A program made the position numbers and the translations under genes. Shown here in pieces: positions 32,746 to 41,701 of a DNA stretch of 64,000 nucleotides; positions within the stretch are counted from its first letter, which is position 1; each line of letters opens with the position of its first letter. The notes under the pieces were generated by a model. The model worked only from the letters and a program-made list of their open reading frames with translations, searched no databases and had not been told where the DNA came from. Where the stretch lies: contig MPNM01000004.1 of assembly GCA_002239025.1 (NCBI GenBank), forward strand, positions 62,001 to 126,000. The letters are read 5' to 3'. Source of the stretch: Chloroflexi bacterium bin125. GTDB taxonomy: Bacteria > Chloroflexota > Dehalococcoidia > Bin125.

Positions 32746-33573
32746 ATGACTCAACCACCCGAAACACCCGCCGAAGCCGACGCCATGCTCGCCCAGCTCA
32801 AACAGCAGGTGCTTGACGGCTGGGAGAAAGGCGCGGACTTCTTTGACGAGCGATGGGGCGACCAGGGCGATGAGTTCCATCACGGCGTCTTCGCACCGGC
32901 TGCCGAGCGACTGATGGGGCTAGAACACGGTTCAACGGTGATCGAATTCGCCTGTGGCAACGGAGGATTCGCCAGACGCCTGGGGCGTGCCGGGATGCGA
33001 GTGGTCGCTACCGACCTCTCCCCGTCGCTGATTGCGCATGCAGAACGACGGACCGAGACGATCTCAGACCAGGCCGTCGAAGTCACCTACCAGACCGTCG
33101 ATGCAACGGACGAGCGCGCCATTCTCGATTGCGGCGGACCGTTTGATGCGGCGGTCTGCATCATGGGCGTCATGTCGATGCCGTTGCTCAAGCCGATGTT
33201 TGGCGGCGCCTGGCGCGTGCTCAAGCCTCGCGGCATGTTCGTCGTCGTGACCCTGCACCCCGCCTTCGCAACCTCCGGCTACAAGTTCCAGAAATCCGAA
33301 AGTGACGACGAGCCCCACGGCCTCACAATCCAGCGTTATCTGTCCCGGTACGTCACCCACGGAGTGACCAACACAGCCCAGAAGGAACCGCAGGTGTACT
33401 TCCATCGACCGCTGAGCGAGTTGCTCAGCGACGCGTTCGCCTCCGGGCTCACACTCGATGGCATCGAAGAGCTGGCCGCGCCGCAACAGGTGATGGAAGA
33501 GTCACGATTGATGTGGAACGTGCTGCCCGAGATCCCCATGGCCATCGCCATGCGCTTCCGACGGCCCGGTTAG
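32746..33573 (+). CDS. Class I SAM-dependent methyltransferase
   Basis: 275 residues. SAM-binding motif I is VIEFACGNGGFARRLGRAG (about residues 65-83), with the acidic motif II residue in VVATDLSPSLI, and a later GPFDAAVCIMGVMSM motif. The central part is a methyltransferase type 11 fold and the last 100 residues are substrate-specific and unrecognised. It is divergent from SBP6 with 91 bp between starts and is followed after 10 bp by a small gene, probably co-transcribed. Target (small molecule or other) unknown. Confidence 0.88.
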   Translation: MTQPPETPAEADAMLAQLKQQVLDGWEKGADFFDERWGDQGDEFHHGVFAPAAERLMGLEHGSTVIEFACGNGGFARRLGRAGMRVVATDLSPSLIAHAERRTETISDQAVEVTYQTVDATDERAILDCGGPFDAAVCIMGVMSMPLLKPMFGGAWRVLKPRGMFVVVTLHPAFATSGYKFQKSESDDEPHGLTIQRYLSRYVTHGVTNTAQKEPQVYFHRPLSELLSDAFASGLTLDGIEELAAPQQVMEESRLMWNVLPEIPMAIAMRFRRPG

Positions 33574-33583
33574 GAGTTTCACC

Positions 33584-34042
33584 ATGATGATGATCGCCCT
33601 CGGCGAGATTTTCGTGGTCGTAGTGATTCGGCCGATTCGCTTCATCGCTGGCGGTCAGAAAACGGCGATCGGTCGAGCTATCCAGCGGTTCGAGAACTGG
33701 ATTCTCAACCACCTGCACGTCATGGGCGCCGAGTCGAAGATGCGATACGAACTAGAAAAGCAGGGCCAGGCCTCCGGATTTCTCGCCGAGGGCCTGACCG
33801 ACCAGGCCAGCGTGATGCCAAAATCCGGAGATACGATGGAGCGAATGCGTCGTGATTCAGGCGCGACGCACGCTGACGCCTTGCGCTCGAACGAACTCCA
33901 GCACGATCCCGAACTGAAGCGCGGCCAGCGGCAAGTCGAGACAGCCGGCGGAGATCGTTCAGACGACATCCACGAGGCCATGCTGCAAGCCCAGCGTCGG
34001 CAAAATCAGATGGAAGAGCGGGCGCGTCGGAGGCGCTCGTAG
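33584..34042 (+). CDS. Hypothetical protein with N-terminal membrane segment
   Basis: 152 residues, AGGAG about 7 nt before the ATG, 10 bp after the methyltransferase. The start MMMIALGEIFVVVVIRPIRF is a short hydrophobic anchor. The rest is polar, charged and probably helical (ERARRRRS at the C-terminus, several Gln/Glu/Arg clusters). No family recognised. Reading-frame quality and spacing support it as a real gene; function unknown. Confidence 0.65.
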   Translation: MMMIALGEIFVVVVIRPIRFIAGGQKTAIGRAIQRFENWILNHLHVMGAESKMRYELEKQGQASGFLAEGLTDQASVMPKSGDTMERMRRDSGATHADALRSNELQHDPELKRGQRQVETAGGDRSDDIHEAMLQAQRRQNQMEERARRRRS

Positions 34043-34115
34043 ACGTCCACTCAGCGAGCTAGTGCCAGAGCAAATGGATAGCAGGAACCCTCGCTAAGCG
34101 AATCCCAACTCCTCG

Positions 34116-34156
34116 CTCCCCCTTGCAGGGGGAGCTGCCGAAGGCTGAGGGGGTCC
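34116..34156. repeat. Dispersed palindromic repeat (family C)
   Basis: GCTCCCCCTTGCAGGGGGAG followed by CTGCCGAAGGCTGAGGGGGTC. This is the clearest single-arm copy and its reverse complement recurs at 59807-59852 with few changes. It lies between convergent genes. Confidence 0.7.
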
Positions 34157-34191
34157 TGCTCCTTGTCGACACACCCGCCTGAGGCGTTCAT

Positions 34192-35019
34192 TCAGCCCGA
34201 CCGATCCCACTTGAACGTCAGCACAGCCAAACCCAGACCGACCACGATCCAGACCGCAAGCACGATCGCCGCGATGTCGAGTTGCCAGTTCATGCCTGGT
34301 TCGGCGTACTTGTATGCGTCGGGCAGGAATACCGAGCGCAGTCCCTGCGCGACCCAGCGCAGCGGAAACACGCCTGCCACCCATTGCAACCAGGTCGGCA
34401 ATGAGGAGAGCGTGAAAAACACGCCCGAAATGAACTGGAAGATGATAAACGGAGCCTGGATGACAGCTGGCGCTGCGCGAGCCGACGGAATGATCGCCGT
34501 AATCGCGACTCCCATGACACAGCCGGCCGGCACGCCGAGCAGGATGATCCAGATCAGCGTCAGCCAGCCGTTGGCATCGGGCAACTCCACTCCATAGGCC
34601 AGCACGCCGAGCGCAATCATCACAACGAGCTGGAGCAGCGTGTAGAAGAGCGCAGTTCCAACGAGCCCCATGAAGAACGATGATTTGGGCAGGGGAGTTG
34701 CGGCCAGTTGCTTGAGCGTGCCGTCGTACTGCTGAATGGCCAGCGAATTGCCGAGCAGGTTGAACGACGTGCCGAAAATCGCGACGCCAAGAATCCCGGC
34801 CACGAAGTACTGGCTGAACTTGATGGCAGGCACCTGGCCCTCGGCCCCTTCGGGCACACCGATTTCGAATGTCAGCAGCGACGAGAAGATGACCAGGAAC
34901 AGAACGGGAAACAGCACCATAAAGAAGACGGCCGCGGGTTCGCGATAGACCGTCTTCAGGCTCAGCAACGTATAGGCGTAGCCCAGCCGGACGCTCCTCC
35001 AGGCGGCTTCCGCGTTCAT
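34192..35019 (-). CDS. ABC-2 type transporter permease
   Basis: 275 residues with about six membrane segments (AAVFFMVLFPVLFLVIFSSLL, YFVAGILGVAIFGTSFNLLG, FYTLLQLVVMIALGVLAYG, LIWIILLGVPAGCVMGVAI, FIIFQFISGVFF, IAAIVLAVWIVVGLGLAVL), the ABC-2 exporter layout. The motif FPLRWVAQGLRSVFLP near the end is typical. Its start overlaps the stop of the ATPase gene by 4 nt, so the two form one exporter. Cargo may be a drug, lipid or polysaccharide; not determinable. It is unrelated to the Dpp-like locus. Confidence 0.92.
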   Translation of the reverse strand: MNAEAAWRSVRLGYAYTLLSLKTVYREPAAVFFMVLFPVLFLVIFSSLLTFEIGVPEGAEGQVPAIKFSQYFVAGILGVAIFGTSFNLLGNSLAIQQYDGTLKQLAATPLPKSSFFMGLVGTALFYTLLQLVVMIALGVLAYGVELPDANGWLTLIWIILLGVPAGCVMGVAITAIIPSARAAPAVIQAPFIIFQFISGVFFTLSSLPTWLQWVAGVFPLRWVAQGLRSVFLPDAYKYAEPGMNWQLDIAAIVLAVWIVVGLGLAVLTFKWDRSG

Positions 35020-35951
35020 GAGCGCGCCTGTGTCCCTAACGCGCTGCTGTCGTCGACCAGATCGAGGTACATCTCCTCCAGGTCCGGCCGTTCGACTTGC
35101 AACTCAGGAATCTCTTCCAAGCCGCGATTGCGTGCCCAATCGATCAGACGCGACAGGTGGCGCGTCGGCTCCTGGGTGGGTAACGACAAGCGGCCGTCGG
35201 GACCAATCCGGACCGACTTCCACTCGTCCAACAGGTCAGAGAGATCGAAGCCGATTGGTGGGTGCCACGAGATCCGCGTGTCGGTCTCCATCTCACGACG
35301 CAAGGCGTTGATGTCGCCTTCGAAGATGATCCGGCCGTCTTTAATCAGTCCAATACGCTGCGCCAGAGTCTCTGCTTCGTCGAGGTAGTGGGTAGTCAGA
35401 ATCACGGTCGCTCCGCGCTCGGTAAGCCCGCGCACCACTTCCCAGGCCTGACGACGAGCCGATACGTCGAAGCCAGTGGTCGGTTCGTCGAGGAAAATCA
35501 GGTCCGGATTACCAATCACGCTGGTCGCAAGGTCGACACGCCGCTTCTGGCCACCTGAGAGCTTCGAGCCCCGACGATCGGCGTGCTCCGTCAGGCCAAC
35601 CAGCTCGATCACTTCATTAGTGGGCATTGGATTGTCATACAACTTCGCGGTGAAGTTGAGCATCTCTCGGGGCGTCAGACCCTCCATCGGAGTGCTGCGC
35701 TGCAATACGATGCCGACCTGCCGGTTGAGCTCTCCACGCTGACGCTGTGGATCGAAACCGAGCACCGAGACCTCCCCAGCGTCGCGTTCGCGATATCCCT
35801 CAAGGATCTCGATCAGCGTCGTCTTGCCGGCGCCATTCGGACCCAGCAGCGCGTAGACCTGCCCCGACTCAATCTCCAGATCGACACCGTCCACAGCCGT
35901 GACCGCTCCGTAGCGTTTGCTGACTCCACGAATACTGATTGCAGGTGGCAT
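35016..35951 (-). CDS. ABC transporter ATP-binding protein (ABC-2 exporter)
   Basis: 311 residues. Walker A GPNGAGKTTLIEIL (about 37-50), signature LSGGQKRRVDLA, Walker B LIFLDEPTTGFD and the switch His in TTHYLDEAE are all intact. The C-terminal 90 residues are the regulatory tail typical of DrrA-like ATPases. It powers the permease encoded immediately downstream. This is the only ABC ATPase in the window, and its family (exporter) does not match the Dpp-like permeases. Confidence 0.95.
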   Translation of the reverse strand: MPPAISIRGVSKRYGAVTAVDGVDLEIESGQVYALLGPNGAGKTTLIEILEGYRERDAGEVSVLGFDPQRQRGELNRQVGIVLQRSTPMEGLTPREMLNFTAKLYDNPMPTNEVIELVGLTEHADRRGSKLSGGQKRRVDLATSVIGNPDLIFLDEPTTGFDVSARRQAWEVVRGLTERGATVILTTHYLDEAETLAQRIGLIKDGRIIFEGDINALRREMETDTRISWHPPIGFDLSDLLDEWKSVRIGPDGRLSLPTQEPTRHLSRLIDWARNRGLEEIPELQVERPDLEEMYLDLVDDSSALGTQARS

Positions 35952-36028
35952 GGGCGACAGACTACGTGACCGCCTAGACTTGCCGCACGTTTGAGACGCT
36001 CAACACGCTTGAAACGGCGGAATCCGAC

Positions 36029-37159
36029 ATGACTTCTATCAATCAGGACAAACTCAACGAGCTCTTCGACTACGTCGAGGGCATCGTCACAGATGCGAAG
36101 GTGCCGGCGGCGCAGATCGCCATCGGGCACGACGGCGAAATCGCAGGATTCAAGACGTTCGGCGTCGCGCACCAGGGCACATCGGTCGCACCAGCGCGCG
36201 ACGACACGTTGTTCTGCATGTTCTCGTCGACCAAGGCGATCGTCGGCGTCGGCGTCTGGAAGCTGCTTGACGAAGGACTGCTCGATCTCGATGAGCGCGT
36301 CGTCGACATCATTCCCGGCTGGTGCGCCGAAGGCAACGGTGAGATTTCCTACGCCGATGTCACCGTGCGCAACGTCATGCTGCACACGGGCGGCTTTCCG
36401 CACGCGCCAATGAATCCGCGGCTCTGGGAAGATCGCGACGCGCGGCTGCGTCGGATGATGGGATGGCGGCTCAACTGGACGCCGGACTCGCAGTGGGAGT
36501 ACCACGCGACCTCGGCCCATTGGGTACTGGCTGAAATCATCGAGCAGAAGACGGGTGGGGATTTCCGCGATTGGCTACGAGCCAATCTGCTCGACCCAAT
36601 GGGACTCGACAACCTCTTTGTCGGCCTGCCCAACGAAGAGCACGAACGTGCGGCCTCCATTGTCTACACCGAAGAGCCGCTGCCGGTTGATGGCGGCGAG
36701 GTCTTCCCGCAGACCATTTTGCACTTCAACCTTGCCTCCCAGCGCCGAGCGGGATGCCCCGGCGGCGGCGCGTTCGCCAACGCAGCCGATGTCGCGATGT
36801 TCTATCAGAATCTTATCAAGCCGTCTGAAGACGGCCCGCTCGCAAAGAGCGCGATCGAACTTGGTACAACCGTCGGCACAAATCCCGATCGCCACACCGA
36901 TCCGACTTCGGGCGTCCACGTCAACCGCGCGCTGACCGTGGTCCTCGCGGGAGAAGACGGACTAACCGAGGAACGGGGCTTCGGCCAGGGAGCATCGCCA
37001 AGCGCCTTCGGTCACGCCGGCGCCGGCGGCCAGATCGCCTGGGGCGACCCAGAGACCGGCCTCTCCGTAGGATTCCTGACCAACGGATTCCAGCAGGACG
37101 AGAACATCCGAGAGCGCACCGCCACCATCGGAACGATGGCCAACGCTTGCGTGGAGTAG
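36029..37159 (+). CDS. Serine hydrolase, beta-lactamase family
   Basis: 376 residues. SxxK is S66-S-T-K69 (CMFSSTKAIVG). The Tyr-containing motif lies in EYHATSAHWVLAEII, and FGHAGAGGQIAWGDPETGLS is the C-terminal loop. It is clearly related to, but more diverged from, the EstB-like pair at the left of the window. No signal peptide, so a cytoplasmic esterase or amidase is likely. It is divergent from the exporter ATPase gene with 77 bp between starts. Substrate unknown. Confidence 0.9.
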   Translation: MTSINQDKLNELFDYVEGIVTDAKVPAAQIAIGHDGEIAGFKTFGVAHQGTSVAPARDDTLFCMFSSTKAIVGVGVWKLLDEGLLDLDERVVDIIPGWCAEGNGEISYADVTVRNVMLHTGGFPHAPMNPRLWEDRDARLRRMMGWRLNWTPDSQWEYHATSAHWVLAEIIEQKTGGDFRDWLRANLLDPMGLDNLFVGLPNEEHERAASIVYTEEPLPVDGGEVFPQTILHFNLASQRRAGCPGGGAFANAADVAMFYQNLIKPSEDGPLAKSAIELGTTVGTNPDRHTDPTSGVHVNRALTVVLAGEDGLTEERGFGQGASPSAFGHAGAGGQIAWGDPETGLSVGFLTNGFQQDENIRERTATIGTMANACVE

Positions 37160-37196
37160 GGGGAACAGAGGAGACGCCCTGAAGGAGCTCGAGTTC

Positions 37197-37228
37197 CGTC
37201 ATGCCTGCGACCGAGCGAGGGTATGACG
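37197..37228. repeat. Degenerate palindromic repeat (family B)
   Basis: CGTCATGCCTGCGACCGAGC followed by GAGGGTATGACG keeps the outer CGTCAT...ATGACG arms of family B (intact copies at 45451 and 51695) with several inner changes. Confidence 0.5.
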
Positions 37229-37268
37229 AACTAGTAACAGGTGGCTCGAAGTTCCCTTGCGAGCCCAA

Positions 37269-38234
37269 CTACTCCGACTCAGTCCCCGGCAGTAGCGGCC
37301 CATCCGAAATCGCCGGGAATGTCCGGGTGACCGCGAGCGCTGCATCTGTGTCGAAGAACGTCAGCCGTTGGATCACTGTCCACTCGTCCGTCGACCACCG
37401 CTGCCGCAATCGACCATCATCGTCCACGCGTTCGCAGACGACGTCGATCAGATGGTCGAGCAGCGCCTCGAGCCAGAGGAACATGTCCGTCAAAGACGCA
37501 TCGATCGCCTCAGCCGCTGCAATCGTCTGACGGGCCGACGCCTTGAGCGCCTCAATCTTCTGCTCGGGATCGGCCGCTTCAAAGTTGGGATGATTGGTGA
37601 TCATGTAGATGTTCGGATCGTTAGCAAGCGGCAGCGCCGAGAAATCGGAATCCGCGCCAATCGTCGTGCTCGCCAGGGTCTCGGCCCAGACTGGCAAATC
37701 TCCACCAGGCGCAACAATCTCGGCGAGCAGCAGGTCGACGTCGGCCAATGGACCTTGTGCCATCCGCCTCAGACTGCCACGCCGATCCAGCAGCGCGGCG
37801 CCTTCGTCGCCGTAACAGAGCGGAATCACGGTGGCCACGTGATCGAGCAGTTCAGCGAGATAGCGCGCCACGAGATCGACCTGCAGCGGCGTGCGCTCGA
37901 CCATTTCCTGTGTGAGTTCTTCCTCAATCGCGCCGACGGTGCGATTCTTCAGGTCTTCCAGCGGCAGTTGCAGTGCTTGCAACGCCAGGACCAGCTTTGG
38001 ACCTAGCTGTCGCAGCCGCACCGCCGCATCAGTCACGGCGTCGTCCGGTTCCAGGTAGGCGATCAGTTCAGACGGCCAACGGCAGAAGCCGAAGCGGATG
38101 TCGGGATTGGGCATCCGCGAGATGTCTCGAGTCCGGCCCACTTCCACGTACGTTCCGCGCGGAGGCATGTAGATGCCGTGGCGACGCAGATCTGGCTTCG
38201 TCACGATTGGGACATCTGACTCAGTAGCCGGCAT
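37269..38234 (-). CDS. Hypothetical protein
   Basis: 321 residues, mainly helical by composition, without signal peptide or membrane segments. No family recognised. Landmarks are RHGIYMPPRGTYVEVGRTRD near the N-terminus, RFGFCRWPSELIAYLEP, and a C-terminal RLTFFDTDAALAVTRTFP. The start overlaps the end of the upstream hydroxyacid dehydrogenase gene by 14 nt, so the two are very likely co-transcribed and translationally coupled. That context is the only hint to function; I assign none. Confidence 0.7.
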   Translation of the reverse strand: MPATESDVPIVTKPDLRRHGIYMPPRGTYVEVGRTRDISRMPNPDIRFGFCRWPSELIAYLEPDDAVTDAAVRLRQLGPKLVLALQALQLPLEDLKNRTVGAIEEELTQEMVERTPLQVDLVARYLAELLDHVATVIPLCYGDEGAALLDRRGSLRRMAQGPLADVDLLLAEIVAPGGDLPVWAETLASTTIGADSDFSALPLANDPNIYMITNHPNFEAADPEQKIEALKASARQTIAAAEAIDASLTDMFLWLEALLDHLIDVVCERVDDDGRLRQRWSTDEWTVIQRLTFFDTDAALAVTRTFPAISDGPLLPGTESE

Positions 38235-39243
38235 GGCGGTCCACGACGTCGCGCAAGGGCTCGTTGTTGATGAAACGGCGCAGGTTTTCGGCGAACCGAT
38301 AGGCGGCCTTGCCGAAATAGTTGGGCTGCAGACCGCTGTTGTGAGGAGTGATGAACAGGCTCGGCACGCTCCACAATTCGTGACCGTCGGGAAGCGGTTC
38401 GGGCGTGGTCACGTCCGTGTACGAAGCTCGGAGCTCGCCGCTTTCGAGTGCAGCGACCTGAGCATCCCAGTCGACCACTTCGCCGCGAGCGATGTTGATT
38501 AGAGCCGCACCAGGCTTCATCGCGGCCAACTCCTGCTGTCCAATCAAGTGGTAGGTGTCTTCTGTGAGTGGAACCGCGAGGACCACATAGTCGGACTCGC
38601 TGAGTACATCGTGCAGTCGTTCTGGCGGCCAGACATAGGCCACAGAATCGGGTGCACCCGCAGGTGGCGTGCCATCGCCCGAGGCTCGTCGTCTGATACC
38701 AACCACGCGAGCGCCGAACGCGTCGCAGAAGCGTGCGATCTCAGAGCCGATCGCGCCATAGCCAATGATTCCTACCGTGGCCCCCTCGAGCGTCTCGGGA
38801 TCCGAGCGTGCCCAAGTGCCTGCGCGATGCGCTTCGATCAATCGGATCATTCGCTTCACGTCCATCAACATGAAGGTCAGCACCCACTCGCCGATGACGC
38901 GAGCCGCCAGACCGGGCATCTTGGTGATCGCTACATCCTCACCAATTGGCCGGTCGAGAATCTGGTTCGCTCCGGCCGAAGCCAGGGCGATCCATTCCAA
39001 CGCCGACGCCTCGCCGGCCAGGTCGCCGCTGAAGAACGTGAACCAGATCCGATCACGCTGCTGGATCTCAACGCCTTCCTCGAGCGCCGCTCCTACATCG
39101 ACCTGGGGATGATCCGGCTCTCGCATGTAGCGGGCCAGATTGTGCGACACATTGTGAATCTCGATGCGTGGATCCACAGCGCGAATCACATCGAGCGAAG
39201 ACTCTGGAACTTGCAAGAAATTGGCGATATGAATCTTGTCCAT
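38221..39243 (-). CDS. D-2-hydroxyacid dehydrogenase family protein
   Basis: 340 residues. NAD(P)-binding motif VGIIGYGAIGSEIA (157-170), followed by RRR in the position that often favours NADP. Catalytic residues fit R253 (NIARGEVVD), E282 (DVTTPEPLP) and H301 (TPHNSG), as in the glyoxylate/hydroxypyruvate reductase branch. It reduces a 2-keto acid to the D-2-hydroxy acid or the reverse. It is divergent from tsaE with 36 bp between starts and overlaps the hypothetical gene downstream. Confidence 0.92.
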   Translation of the reverse strand: MDKIHIANFLQVPESSLDVIRAVDPRIEIHNVSHNLARYMREPDHPQVDVGAALEEGVEIQQRDRIWFTFFSGDLAGEASALEWIALASAGANQILDRPIGEDVAITKMPGLAARVIGEWVLTFMLMDVKRMIRLIEAHRAGTWARSDPETLEGATVGIIGYGAIGSEIARFCDAFGARVVGIRRRASGDGTPPAGAPDSVAYVWPPERLHDVLSESDYVVLAVPLTEDTYHLIGQQELAAMKPGAALINIARGEVVDWDAQVAALESGELRASYTDVTTPEPLPDGHELWSVPSLFITPHNSGLQPNYFGKAAYRFAENLRRFINNEPLRDVVDRHAGY

Positions 39244-39279
39244 GTGCTCAGAATACGTCTTCAGGGATAAACTCGGCCT

Positions 39280-39816
39280 ATGACACGCGCCAAACCATCA
39301 TCTGAGAGACAGATACTCCGCCTGACCTGCGTCGACGCCGAGGCCACCCGCGAGGTTGGCGCAGCGGTCGGACGCGACGCGCCAGCGGGGACTGTGGTCC
39401 TGCTGCAGGGCGATTTGGGCGCGGGCAAGACGGTGTTTGCGCAAGGCGTCGGACGCGGACTCGAAGCGCCGACGGTCGTCAATTCACCCACATTCGTCCT
39501 GATGAATGAACATCTGGGCGGTCGTCTGCCCATGCGTCACGCCGATCTCTACCGCCTCGACGACGTCGACTTGATCGCAGAACTGGGTCTCGATCAGGCC
39601 GCCGAGGGCGGCATCCTGCTGGTCGAGTGGCCAGAACGCGCGTCTGGCGCACTGCCAACTGACCATCTGCACGTCAACATCGTGCCGCTCTCGGACGACA
39701 TCTCCGAAGACGCCCTTGACGCCTCGCCTCGCGAGTTGGTCCTGACTGCACAGGGCGATAGCGCAATGACGCTGCTGTCCGAGCTGGCCAGGACGATCCA
39801 ATGGGTGCCTGTCTGA
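39280..39816 (+). CDS. tsaE: tRNA t6A37 biosynthesis ATPase TsaE
   Basis: 178 residues with Walker A G44-D-L-G-A-G-K50-T and the TsaE signatures VNSPTFVLMNEH and RHADLYRLDD. With TsaB, TsaC and TsaD it makes N6-threonylcarbamoyladenosine at position 37 of ANN-decoding tRNAs; TsaE supplies the ATPase that resets the TsaBD complex. The stop codon overlaps the tsaB start (TGATG), the usual tsaE-tsaB coupling. A C-terminal extension of about 25 residues is mildly longer than typical. Confidence 0.95.
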   Translation: MTRAKPSSERQILRLTCVDAEATREVGAAVGRDAPAGTVVLLQGDLGAGKTVFAQGVGRGLEAPTVVNSPTFVLMNEHLGGRLPMRHADLYRLDDVDLIAELGLDQAAEGGILLVEWPERASGALPTDHLHVNIVPLSDDISEDALDASPRELVLTAQGDSAMTLLSELARTIQWVPV

Positions 39817-40610
39817 TGGAACTCTCGATCGACACCGTTGGCGAACAGTCCAGCGTCGCCATCAGCAAACAGGGTCGCGTACTGACCGAGATCAACTGGC
39901 GCTCAGGGCGACGACACACGCCGTCGCTGACGCCAATGATCGACTTCGTCTGCCGCCAGACAGGCAACACGGAAGTGGTCAAGCAAGGGCTCGAGGCCGT
40001 CTTCGTGGATGTCGGTCCCGGCGCCTACGGCGGCATTCGCTCCGGCATGGCTGCGGCCGAAGGTCTGGCCGTCGCCCTCGACCTGCAATGTGTTGGCGTC
40101 GGGCGACTCGAAATCGAGGCCTATCAGCACGCTGCCAGCGGCCTCGCTGCCGCCATCCACCGAGCCGCCCGATCAACCTGGGCATGGCAGATGTTTTCCG
40201 GCTCGCTAGATCAGTGGAACGAGCTCGGACCTGCCAGGACCGGCGAGGAATTCGAGCTCCTGCGAGCGCTGGGCGATGCCAGACGGCTCGTCGGCAATGC
40301 CGGCGTCATCTGCGGAGAACCAGACCGGATCGAGAACGACGCCAGAGCCTCGCTCATGGACGCCGGCTGGACACTCTCGCCAGCCTCTCTCAACGTCCGT
40401 CGCGCCGGCATACTCGCCGAACTCGGCTGGCGCCGGCTCCAGGACGGACAAGGAGGAACCCCCGCGACGCCCCAGCCGCTCCACCTTCGCCCGACCGCGG
40501 GTGGCCCGGGCCCCGGGACGAAAAGGGAGCCCCGCGGGCGCCGCCCGAGCCGCTCTCCCTGCGCGAGCCGGCGATTGGTCCGCAGCCTCCGCAATAGGGT
40601 CTACTTCTGA
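39816..40610 (+). CDS. tsaB: tRNA t6A37 biosynthesis protein TsaB, C-terminus possibly frameshifted
   Basis: 264 residues from MELSIDTVGEQSSVAI at 39816. Family marks are the early ISKQGRVLTE, then VDVGPGAYGGIRSGMAAAEG near residue 65-85. It dimerises with TsaD for t6A synthesis. From about residue 228 the frame becomes very GC-rich and basic (RGRRPSRSPCASRR), unlike TsaB tails. In the neighbouring plus frame the same DNA reads PEPLSLREPAIGPQPPQ then stop, which resembles the usual PLYLR-x-P ending. An indel between about 40490 and 40560, real or from sequencing, is suspected. Confidence 0.85.
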   Translation: MELSIDTVGEQSSVAISKQGRVLTEINWRSGRRHTPSLTPMIDFVCRQTGNTEVVKQGLEAVFVDVGPGAYGGIRSGMAAAEGLAVALDLQCVGVGRLEIEAYQHAASGLAAAIHRAARSTWAWQMFSGSLDQWNELGPARTGEEFELLRALGDARRLVGNAGVICGEPDRIENDARASLMDAGWTLSPASLNVRRAGILAELGWRRLQDGQGGTPATPQPLHLRPTAGGPGPGTKREPRGRRPSRSPCASRRLVRSLRNRVYF

Positions 40611-40629
40611 GACGCCAGCCCTCAACCTC

Positions 40630-40661
40630 CGTCATTGCCGCATAGGAGCGCAGCAATGACG
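40630..40661. repeat. Palindromic repeat (family A)
   Basis: CGTCATTGCCGCATAGGAGC then GCAGCAATGACG. It sits in the 169-bp tsaB-ndk gap. Confidence 0.6.
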
Positions 40662-40779
40662 AAATGGTAGTTTCCGCGAGGATTGATCTGAGCCATCCGA
40701 CAACGACCAATACGCCACGCCGTCATAGGCTGACTCCGAACATCCGACATTCACCACAATCCACTCCCTGGAGCGTCCC

Positions 40780-41235
40780 ATGTCCACCGAACGCACACTC
40801 GTCCTGGTCAAGCCCGACGGCGTTCAGCGCGGCCTGATTGGCCAGGTGCTGTCCCGCCTCGAGCGCCGCGGACTGAAACTGATCGGCCTCAAGCTGATGC
40901 AGATGGACGAATCTCTGGCCAACCAGCACTACGCCGAGCACGTCGAGAAACCGTTCTTCCCCGGCCTGCGAGACTTCATTACCTCGGGACCATTGGTCGC
41001 CGCCGCCTTCGAGGGTCGGAATGCCGTCCAACTCGTCCGCAACACGATGGGTGCAACCAACCCGGTTGACGCTGCGCCCGGCAGCATCCGCGCCGACTTC
41101 GGCGTCGACCTGGGACGCAACGTGATCCACGGCTCCGACTCGCCCGAGTCAGGCGAGCGCGAGCTGGCGCTCTTCTTCGATGCCTCAGAGCTGGTCAACT
41201 GGTCCCGAGACGTCGAGGGCTGGATTTACGAGTAA
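40780..41235 (+). CDS. ndk: Nucleoside diphosphate kinase
   Basis: 151 residues, standard length. The phosphorylated histidine is H117 in NVIHGSDSPESGEREL, and the N-terminal ERTLVLVKPDGVQRGLIG and the RNTMGATNP block are intact. It moves the gamma-phosphate between nucleoside tri- and diphosphates to balance NTP and dNTP pools. A monocistronic plus-strand gene converging on rsfS. Confidence 0.98.
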   Translation: MSTERTLVLVKPDGVQRGLIGQVLSRLERRGLKLIGLKLMQMDESLANQHYAEHVEKPFFPGLRDFITSGPLVAAAFEGRNAVQLVRNTMGATNPVDAAPGSIRADFGVDLGRNVIHGSDSPESGERELALFFDASELVNWSRDVEGWIYE

Positions 41236-41262
41236 CTTAGAAGTGGCGCCGAAATCGCGTCG

Positions 41263-41679
41263 CTACTCGACGCGCAGCAAGGTGTCCGCCTGCGACCAGA
41301 GACCATCCAGGTCGTAGTAATCGCGCGTTTCGCGGTCAAAGATATGCACTACGACCGAGCCATAGTCACACAACAGCCAGCCGCCCTCGGAGCCACCTTC
41401 CCTACGCGGATGTTCGGTGTCGGGCACGTGACGCAGCGCATCTTCGAGCGCGCCGAACTGCCGGCGCGAAGTCGCAGAGGCAATCACGAAGTAGTCGGCG
41501 AGGTCGGTGTGCGGTTCCACGTCAAGCAGGACGATCGCTTCGGCCTGTCGCTCGTCAAGCTGTTCCACGACAGCGCGAGCGAGCCGTTCGGCGTCTTCCT
41601 TGGTGGTACGGATGTGCCCCGAAGCGGATGGTTTGAGATCCGTCGTTTGAGTGGTCACGTGGTCAATGATAACGCTCAT
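41263..41679 (-). CDS. rsfS: Ribosomal silencing factor RsfS
   Basis: 138 residues from the ATG at 41679; a longer frame to 41727 would run into mnmA and adds unrelated residues. The core DLADYFVIASATSRRQFGAL and GGWLLCDYGSVVVHIFDRET are RsfS signatures. The protein binds uL14 on the 50S subunit and blocks subunit joining under starvation. A 25-residue N-terminal tail precedes the domain. It is divergent from mnmA with only 22 bp between starts, so their promoters must overlap the opposite genes. Confidence 0.95.
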   Translation of the reverse strand: MSVIIDHVTTQTTDLKPSASGHIRTTKEDAERLARAVVEQLDERQAEAIVLLDVEPHTDLADYFVIASATSRRQFGALEDALRHVPDTEHPRREGGSEGGWLLCDYGSVVVHIFDRETRDYYDLDGLWSQADTLLRVE

Positions 41680-41701
41680 GTTGATAGTCGGGGAGTCGCG
41701 C

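Noticed and set aside
36029-37159. Antibiotic-resistance beta-lactamase
   Set aside because: It has the SxxK fold but no signal peptide, and resembles EstB-like esterases; a resistance label would overstate the evidence.
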